Assembly: GCF_014205055.1 (NCBI RefSeq)
Contig: NZ_JACHMS010000001.1
Location: forward strand, 4,464,001 to 4,528,000
Length of the DNA stretch: 64,000 bases
Origin: Streptomyces luteogriseus
GTDB lineage: Bacteria; Actinomycetota; Actinomycetes; Streptomycetales; Streptomycetaceae
Direction: 5' to 3'
Shown: positions 58,886-64,000 of the stretch, in pieces
Numbering within the stretch: the first letter of the stretch is position 1
How the letters are laid out: each line of letters begins with the position of its first letter
Notes under the pieces: generated by a model
Databases searched by the model: none
What the model saw: the letters and a program-made list of their open reading frames with translations, nothing else
Told to the model about the DNA's origin: nothing
Translations under genes and position numbers: made by a program

Positions 58886-59659
58886 ATGGACAGGCAGAAG
58901 CAGCGTATGACCCTGACGGCCGCCGCCATGCTCGTCCCGCTCCTGGCGGCCTGCGGCAGCGAGAAGGCGGACAGCGGCAGCGGCTCGGTCGGTGCCGACA
59001 AGCCGGTCACCGGTGTGCGGTGGAGCGTGGACAGCGTCACCGCTGACGGCAGGACGCAGAAGGCCCCCACCGGCGCCCACGTGACCATCGACCAGGGCCG
59101 GGCCGAGGGCAGCCTCGGCTGCAACAACTTCAGCGCCGAGGCCACCGTCGACGGCGACCGCGTCCGGCTGGGCAAGACCAGGTCCACCGAGATGGCCTGC
59201 GAGAACAAGCCCATGGAGTTCGAGACGACCCTCGCGCGGACCTTCTCCGACCAGGAGCTGAAGGCGACGGTGGACGACGACCGCCTCACCCTCACCACCG
59301 ACGCGGGTGACACCGTCCGCCTGACCAAGGCGAAGGACGCCCCGCTGGCCGGCACCAAGTGGACCGTCACGACCCCGAACACCGACGGCCGGGCCCACCT
59401 CACCTTCGACGGGAAGAAGGGCACCGTCTCCGGCAGCCTCGGCTGCAACAAGGTGAACGCGAAGGCCACGGTCCGCGACGGCCATATCACCCTCGGCCCT
59501 CCCGCCACGACCCGAATGATGTGCGAAGACTCACTCATGGACGGCGAGAAGAAGCTGCTGCGTCTTTTCGACGGGAAGCCGAAGTACCGAGTCGATCACC
59601 AAACTCTCACGCTGACCAGCGAAAACGGTACGAGTGTGCGAGCGGTCGCCGAGCGGTGA
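58886..59659 (+). CDS. META-domain lipoprotein
   Basis: 257 residues. A signal peptide ends in the lipobox LLAAC (Cys about residue 23). Two META/HslJ domains follow (about 42-145: WSVDSVTADGRTQKAPTGAH, GSLGCNNFSAEATVDGDRV; and about 152-255: TKWTVTTPNTDGRAHLTFDG, GSLGCNKVNAKATVRDGHI), each with one disulfide-prone Cys pair. Exported and lipid-anchored. META proteins are linked to heat or antibiotic stress in other bacteria; no specific role is known here. It ends 63 bp before purF. Confidence 0.88.
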   Translation: MDRQKQRMTLTAAAMLVPLLAACGSEKADSGSGSVGADKPVTGVRWSVDSVTADGRTQKAPTGAHVTIDQGRAEGSLGCNNFSAEATVDGDRVRLGKTRSTEMACENKPMEFETTLARTFSDQELKATVDDDRLTLTTDAGDTVRLTKAKDAPLAGTKWTVTTPNTDGRAHLTFDGKKGTVSGSLGCNKVNAKATVRDGHITLGPPATTRMMCEDSLMDGEKKLLRLFDGKPKYRVDHQTLTLTSENGTSVRAVAER

Positions 59660-59722
59660 TCCACCGGAAAGTCCGGTATCCCCAATTCGGACCAGTGGTC
59701 GACCTCGCCTACACTCGGTGGC

Positions 59723-61252
59723 GTGCCACGTGGTGACGGACGACTCAACCACGACCTGCTCCCCGGTGAGAAGGGCCCCCAGGACGCTTGCGGCGTCTTC
59801 GGTGTCTGGGCTCCGGGCGAAGAGGTCGCCAAGCTCACGTACTTCGGGCTCTACGCCCTCCAGCATCGAGGCCAGGAATCCGCGGGAATCGCGGTCAGCA
59901 ACGGCTCACAGATCCTCGTCTTCAAGGACATGGGCCTGGTTTCCCAGGTCTTCGACGAGACCTCCCTCGGTTCGCTCCAGGGTCACATCGCGGTCGGTCA
60001 CGCCCGCTACTCGACCACCGGTGCCTCCGTATGGGAGAACGCCCAGCCAACCTTCCGCGCGACCGGACACGGATCCATCGCGCTCGGCCACAACGGCAAT
60101 CTCGTCAACACCGCCCAGCTCGCCGAGATGGTCGCCGACCTGCCCAAGCAGGAAGGCGGCCGCACCCCGCGCGTCGCGGCGACCAACGACACCGACCTGC
60201 TCACCGCCCTCCTCGCGGCCCAGGTCGACGACGAGGGCAAGCCGCTGACCATCGAGGAGGCCGCCCCTGTGGTCCTCCCTCAGGTCAAGGGTGCGTTCTC
60301 GCTCGTCTTCATGAACGAGCACACCCTGTACGCGGCCCGCGACCCGCAGGGCATCCGCCCGCTGGTCCTCGGCCGGCTGGAGCGCGGCTGGGTGGTGGCC
60401 TCCGAGTCCGCCGCCCTCGACATCTGCGGCGCCAGCTACGTCCGGGAGATCGAGCCGGGCGAGTTCGTCGCCATCGACGAGAACGGCCTGCGAACCTCCC
60501 GATTCGCGGACGCGAAGCCCAAGGGCTGTGTCTTCGAGTACGTGTACCTGGCCCGCCCGGACACCGACATCGCCGGCCGGAACGTGTACCTCTCGCGCGT
60601 GGAGATGGGCCGCAAGCTCGCCAAGGAAGCGCCCGTCGAGGCCGACCTGGTGATAGCGACCCCGGAGTCGGGCACGCCCGCGGCGATCGGCTACGCGGAG
60701 GCGTCCGGCATCCCGTTCGGCGCCGGCCTCGTCAAGAACGCCTACGTCGGCCGGACGTTCATCCAGCCCTCGCAGACCATCCGCCAACTGGGCATCCGCC
60801 TGAAGCTGAACCCGCTGAAGGAAGTCATCAAGGGCAAGCGCCTGGTCGTCGTCGACGACTCGATCGTGCGCGGCAACACCCAGCGGGCCCTGGTCCGCAT
60901 GCTCCGCGAGGCGGGCGCCGCCGAGGTCCACATCCGGATCTCCTCGCCGCCCGTGAAGTGGCCCTGCTTCTTCGGCATCGACTTCGCCACCCGCGCCGAG
61001 CTCATCGCCAACGGCATGACGATCGACGAGATCGGTACCTCCCTGGGCGCCGACTCCCTGGCCTACATCTCCATCGACGGCATGATCGAGGCGACCACCA
61101 TCGCCAAGCCGAACCTGTGCCGCGCCTGCTTCGACGGCGAGTACCCGATGGAGCTCCCTGACCCCGAGCTGCTCGGCAAGCAGCTGCTGGAGACGGAGCT
61201 GGCCGCCGGCCCGGCCGCCACGGCCGCCGCCGACGCGATCCGCCGCCCGTAG
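59723..61252 (+). CDS. purF: Amidophosphoribosyltransferase
   Basis: 509 residues, first committed purine enzyme. A 22-residue propeptide precedes the N-terminal nucleophile Cys in QDACGVFGVW. The glutaminase domain has GLYALQHRGQESAGIAV and GHARYSTTG; the PRTase domain has the PRPP loop VVVDDSIVRGNT. Cys residues in KGCVFEYVY, KWPCFFG and NLCRACFDGEYP match the four ligands of the [4Fe-4S] cluster of the B. subtilis-type enzyme. GTG 59723 has no ribosome site; TACACT ends 7 nt upstream. purM follows by 45 bp. Confidence 0.97.
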   Translation: MPRGDGRLNHDLLPGEKGPQDACGVFGVWAPGEEVAKLTYFGLYALQHRGQESAGIAVSNGSQILVFKDMGLVSQVFDETSLGSLQGHIAVGHARYSTTGASVWENAQPTFRATGHGSIALGHNGNLVNTAQLAEMVADLPKQEGGRTPRVAATNDTDLLTALLAAQVDDEGKPLTIEEAAPVVLPQVKGAFSLVFMNEHTLYAARDPQGIRPLVLGRLERGWVVASESAALDICGASYVREIEPGEFVAIDENGLRTSRFADAKPKGCVFEYVYLARPDTDIAGRNVYLSRVEMGRKLAKEAPVEADLVIATPESGTPAAIGYAEASGIPFGAGLVKNAYVGRTFIQPSQTIRQLGIRLKLNPLKEVIKGKRLVVVDDSIVRGNTQRALVRMLREAGAAEVHIRISSPPVKWPCFFGIDFATRAELIANGMTIDEIGTSLGADSLAYISIDGMIEATTIAKPNLCRACFDGEYPMELPDPELLGKQLLETELAAGPAATAAADAIRRP

Positions 61253-61297
61253 ACGGCCCGTAACACCTGCCGTACGACACGAAGGTTCTGCTTAGCC

Positions 61298-62377
61298 ATG
61301 TCTGAGAAACCCATTGCCGAGGGCGGCGCCAGCTACGCAGCCGCGGGCGTCGACATCGAAGCCGGCGACCGCGCCGTCGAACTGATGAAGGAGTGGGTGA
61401 AGAAGGCCCAGCGCCCCGAGGTCCTCGGTGGCCTCGGCGGCTTCGCCGGCCTCTTCGACGCCTCCGCCCTGAAGAACTACGAGCGGCCCCTGCTCGCCTC
61501 AGCAACGGACGGAGTCGGCACCAAGGTCGACATCGCCCGCCGGCTGGGCGTCTACGACAGCATCGGCCACGACCTGGTCGCGATGGTCATGGACGACATC
61601 GTGGTCTGCGGCGCCGAGCCGCTGTTCATGACCGACTACATCTGCGTCGGCAAGGTCCACCCCGAGCGGGTCGCCGCCATCGTCAAGGGCATCGCCGAGG
61701 GCTGTGTGCTCGCCGGCTGCGCCCTGGTCGGCGGCGAGACGGCCGAGCACCCGGGCCTGCTGGGTGAGGACGACTTCGACGTCGCCGGCGCCGGTACGGG
61801 CGTCGTGGAGGCCGACCGGCTGCTCGGCGCGGATCGCATCCGGACGGGTGACGCGGTGATCGCCATGGCGTCCTCCGGTCTTCACTCGAACGGGTACTCC
61901 CTCGTCCGCCATGTCCTTCTGGACCAGGCGGGCCTTGCACTGGACGCGCACATCGAAGAGCTCGGCCGCCCCCTCGGCGAGGAGCTCCTGGAGCCCACGA
62001 AGATCTACTCGCTGGACTGCCTGGCCCTGATGCGCACCACCGAGGTGCACGCCTTCAGCCACATCACCGGCGGCGGACTCGCGGCCAACCTCGCCCGGGT
62101 CATCCCGGACGGGCTGCACGCGATCGTGGACCGCTCCACCTGGACGCCGGCCCCGATCTTCGGCCTCGTCGGCCGTACGGGCAGCGTCGAGCGCCTCGAG
62201 CTCGAGAAGACCCTGAACATGGGCGTCGGCATGATCGCGATCGTGCCGCAGGAGTCCACGGACGTGGCCCTGGCCACCCTCGCCGACCGCGGCGTGGACG
62301 CCTGGGTGGCCGGAGAGATCACGGACCGGGGCGAGCACACCACTGGTGCCGCCCTGATCGGTGACTACGCGAGCTGA
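61298..62377 (+). CDS. purM: Phosphoribosylformylglycinamidine cyclo-ligase
   Basis: 359 residues, AIR synthetase. YAAAGVDIEAGDRAVELMK, VLGGLGGFAGLFDAS, LLASATDGVGTKVDIA, DIVVCGAEPLFMTDYI and GGETAEHPG are intact, and the C-terminal half has HITGGGLAANLARVIPDG. GAAGG lies about 13 nt before ATG 61298. Co-transcription with purF is likely. A strong bidirectional hairpin follows. Confidence 0.98.
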   Translation: MSEKPIAEGGASYAAAGVDIEAGDRAVELMKEWVKKAQRPEVLGGLGGFAGLFDASALKNYERPLLASATDGVGTKVDIARRLGVYDSIGHDLVAMVMDDIVVCGAEPLFMTDYICVGKVHPERVAAIVKGIAEGCVLAGCALVGGETAEHPGLLGEDDFDVAGAGTGVVEADRLLGADRIRTGDAVIAMASSGLHSNGYSLVRHVLLDQAGLALDAHIEELGRPLGEELLEPTKIYSLDCLALMRTTEVHAFSHITGGGLAANLARVIPDGLHAIVDRSTWTPAPIFGLVGRTGSVERLELEKTLNMGVGMIAIVPQESTDVALATLADRGVDAWVAGEITDRGEHTTGAALIGDYAS

Positions 62378-62411
62378 GGCACGGAGGCCGTGGCCTTGCG
62401 CGCAGCACAGA

Positions 62412-62443
62412 ACCCGGTCGGTGACCGAAGTCACCGACCGGGT
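62412..62443. terminator. Bidirectional terminator between purM and the DUF3073 gene
   Basis: ACCCGGTCGGTGAC (62412-62425) pairs perfectly with GTCACCGACCGGGT (62430-62443) around CGAA, in the 83-bp gap between the two converging genes. Confidence 0.9.
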
Positions 62444-62460
62444 GAGTGCTCAGTGCAAGG

Positions 62461-62706
62461 TCAAGCGCCGCGACGATGCTGCGAGGACTGGCCGTCCTCG
62501 TCGTCGTCGTCCTCGTAGAGGTCGGCGTACCGTGCGTACAGGTCGTCGTCATCATCGTCTTCGAACGGCTCGCCGTTAGGCGGCTGCGGATTCGAAGGCG
62601 ATGCACCCAGCTCCTCAGCCAGGCGTGAGAGATCAGTCCCACCGCTGTTGTACTTCAGCTGGCGGGCGACCTTCGTCTGCTTGGCCTTGGCCCGGCCGCG
62701 CCCCAT
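62461..62706 (-). CDS. DUF3073 family protein
   Basis: 81 residues: MGRGRAKAKQTKVARQLKYN is the near-invariant basic start of DUF3073, followed by DLSRLAEELGAS and a strongly acidic tail with two Asp/Glu runs (EDDDDDDLYARYADLYEDDD). The length and charge split are normal for the family, which is restricted to actinobacteria. Function unknown; a nucleic-acid or ribosome contact via the basic end is a guess. Confidence 0.9.
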   Translation of the reverse strand: MGRGRAKAKQTKVARQLKYNSGGTDLSRLAEELGASPSNPQPPNGEPFEDDDDDDLYARYADLYEDDDDEDGQSSQHRRGA

Positions 62707-63025
62707 GGCTCGACCCCCTCAACGACGGGGCTCGACGGCCCCAGAGTCTTGACACGCGTTCATGGTCCGGCACGGACTCTCCGCGGAGAGACCGGTCCGT
62801 AGGGCTTCCACGGTACCTGAGCCCGCGCCCATACGGTACGTCGCCCGCATGACGTGCCCGCGCCCAGGACCTTCGAGGCGCCCCGTCCTCGCTGGTCAAC
62901 CGCGATTTTAACCACTTATCGACGGTCGACCCGCCGGTAGAAGTGAGAGTTCTCTCTAACTGCCCACCGGCGGGTACCGGTCAAACGTACGTGACGCCGT
63001 GGATCAGTCCCGCATCGCCCCGGGG
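62707..63025 (-). other. 319-bp region between vdh and the DUF3073 gene
   Basis: No gene is seen. ACCCGCCGGT (62929-62938) and ACCGGCGGGT (62966-62975) can pair around an inner AGAGTTCTCT palindrome; this cruciform-like structure about 50 bp past the vdh stop is a probable terminator. The rest should hold the DUF3073 promoter, but no convincing hexamers were found on the minus strand. Confidence 0.5.
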
Positions 63026-64000
63026 TCAGCGAGCCCGGCGGGCCAGGGTCGCGTCGTGCATCCGCTGCTCGGCGATCCGGTCGGCCGCCGCGGCCGGCGG
63101 AATGCCGTCCTCCTTCGCACGTGCGAATATGGCCAGCGTGGTGTCGAAGATCTTCGACGCCTTCGCCTTGCACCGGTCGAAGTCGAAGCCGTGCAGCTCG
63201 TCGGCGACCTGGATGACACCGCCGGCGTTCACCACGTAGTCCGGCGCGTAGAGGATCCCGCGGTCGGCGAGGTCCTTCTCCACGCCCGGGTGGGCGAGCT
63301 GGTTGTTGGCGGCGCCGCAGACCACCCTGGCGGTGAGCGCGGGCACGGTGTCGTCGTTCAGCGCCCCGCCGAGCGCGCAGGGGGCATAGATGTCGAGGCC
63401 CTCGGCGCGGAGCAGGGTCGCGGTGTCGGCGACGGCCGTCACACCCGTGGGGTGCGCCGCGAGGATCCGCCCCACGGCCTCCTCGCGCACGTCGGTGATG
63501 ACGACCTCGGCGCCCTCGGCCCGCAGGTGCTCCACCAGGTGGTGGCCGACCTTGCCGACGCCGGCGATGCCGACCCGCTTCCCGCGCAGTGAGGGGTCGC
63601 CCCACAGGTGCTGCGCGGAGGCCCGCATGCCCTGGTAGACGCCGTAGGCGGTGAGGACGGAGGAGTCCCCTGCGCCGCCGTTCTCGGGCGAGCGGCCGGT
63701 CGTCCAGCGGCACTCGCGGGCCACCACGTCCATGTCGGCGACGTACGTGCCGACGTCGCAGGCGGTGACGTACCGGCCGCCGAGCGAGGCCACGAACCGG
63801 CCGTAGGCCAGGAGCAGCTCCTCGCTCTTGATCGTGTCCGGGTCGCCGATGATCACGGCCTTGCCGCCGCCGTGGTCGAGACCGGCCATGGCGTTCTTGT
63901 ACGACATCCCGCGGGCGAGGTTCAGCGCGTCGGCGACGGCCTCCGCCTCGGTCGCGTACGGGTAGAAGCGCGTACCGCCGAGCGCGGGGCCCAGAGCGGT
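63026..64000 (-). CDS. vdh: Valine (Glu/Leu/Phe/Val) dehydrogenase, 5' end outside window
   Basis: 324 visible residues; the frame continues past base 64000, so the N-terminus is missing. It oxidatively deaminates branched-chain amino acids with NAD. Visible blocks: GPALGGTRFYPYATEAEAVA, SYKNAMAGLDHGGGKAVI with the catalytic Lys in the K-rich loop, RYVTACDVGTYVADMD, Rossmann GVGKVGHHLVEHLRAEGAEV and NNQLAHPGVEKDLADRGILY. In S. coelicolor vdh lies at this position relative to purM and DUF3073, from memory. Its product feeds branched-chain acyl-CoA precursors. Confidence 0.92.
   Translation of the reverse strand, partial: TALGPALGGTRFYPYATEAEAVADALNLARGMSYKNAMAGLDHGGGKAVIIGDPDTIKSEELLLAYGRFVASLGGRYVTACDVGTYVADMDVVARECRWTTGRSPENGGAGDSSVLTAYGVYQGMRASAQHLWGDPSLRGKRVGIAGVGKVGHHLVEHLRAEGAEVVITDVREEAVGRILAAHPTGVTAVADTATLLRAEGLDIYAPCALGGALNDDTVPALTARVVCGAANNQLAHPGVEKDLADRGILYAPDYVVNAGGVIQVADELHGFDFDRCKAKASKIFDTTLAIFARAKEDGIPPAAAADRIAEQRMHDATLARRAR

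Noticed and set aside
62749..62754. TTGACA on the plus strand
   Set aside because: No -10 at 16-18 nt and no plus-strand gene follows; both flanking genes are on the minus strand.

Overview
The window is chromosomal DNA of a Streptomyces species. Evidence: very high GC with strongly GC-biased third codon positions, many GTG starts, two adjacent SigB/SigF-type sigma factors, GAF-ANTAR and SpoIIE-type regulators, an Lsr2 paralogue beside purSQL, a mycothiol-type isomerase-fold protein and a DmdR-type iron box. From memory, the gene order matches the conserved core region of S. coelicolor around SCO4020 to SCO4089. This synteny was not checked by alignment. I see no transposase, prophage, rRNA operon or CRISPR array.

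Layout. 1-6.8 kb: end of a DUF2797 gene, then a four-gene chain of response regulator, sensor kinase, GT2-GtrA glycosyltransferase and GT39-like membrane glycosyltransferase. 6.8-9.8 kb: an MFS exporter under a TetR-type operator, its TetR regulator and an F420-dependent oxidoreductase. 9.8-11.9 kb: a STAS protein divergent from two GAF-ANTAR proteins. 11.8-15.8 kb: a YceI protein and a MarR-MFS pair; the exporter carries a tail of carboxypeptidase-regulatory-like repeats. 16-18.9 kb: small membrane protein, structured intergenic DNA, then sigN and sigF. 19-23.2 kb: Dabb protein, small membrane protein, tRNA-Ser(CGA), tadA and its partner gene, upp, LytR_C protein. 23.3-26.7 kb: HerA-like ATPase with an apparent frameshift, three small unknown genes, HhH-GPD glycosylase. 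26.7-30.8 kb: siderophore-interacting protein divergent, across an iron box, from a penicillin acylase-GNAT-cupin chain. 30.9-39.2 kb: CopC/CopD fusion, DUF72, a PAS-GAF-SpoIIE-HATPase phosphatase and several small conserved proteins. 39.2-48.5 kb: tRNA-Ser(GGA), SRP RNA, dnaX, purD, a degenerate M48-like membrane protein, a dimethylformamidase-like protein, purC, tRNA-Gly(GCC). 48.5-52.6 kb: NarL-type two-component system with an ABC exporter, tRNA-Gly(GCC) and an atypical tRNA-Gly(UCC). 52.7-56.6 kb: lsrL and purSQL. 56.6-64 kb: ArsR regulator, M23 peptidase-like protein, DinB/MDMPI protein, META lipoprotein, purF, purM, DUF3073 and the 3' part of valine dehydrogenase.

How the parts work together. 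Purine synthesis genes are spread over four sites (purD; purC; purSQL; purF then purM) among translation genes and regulators. The most interesting regulated unit is the iron-box locus, which looks like an unlinked accessory module for hydroxamate siderophore acylation and iron release. A recurring feature is a TANNNT hexamer exactly 7 nt before a start codon that lacks a Shine-Dalgarno sequence (MFS, F420 oxidoreductase, upp, dnaX, purD, ArsR, MDMPI protein, purF), which points to leaderless mRNAs. Another candidate for follow-up is a tRNA-Gly(UCC) with altered D- and T-loops.
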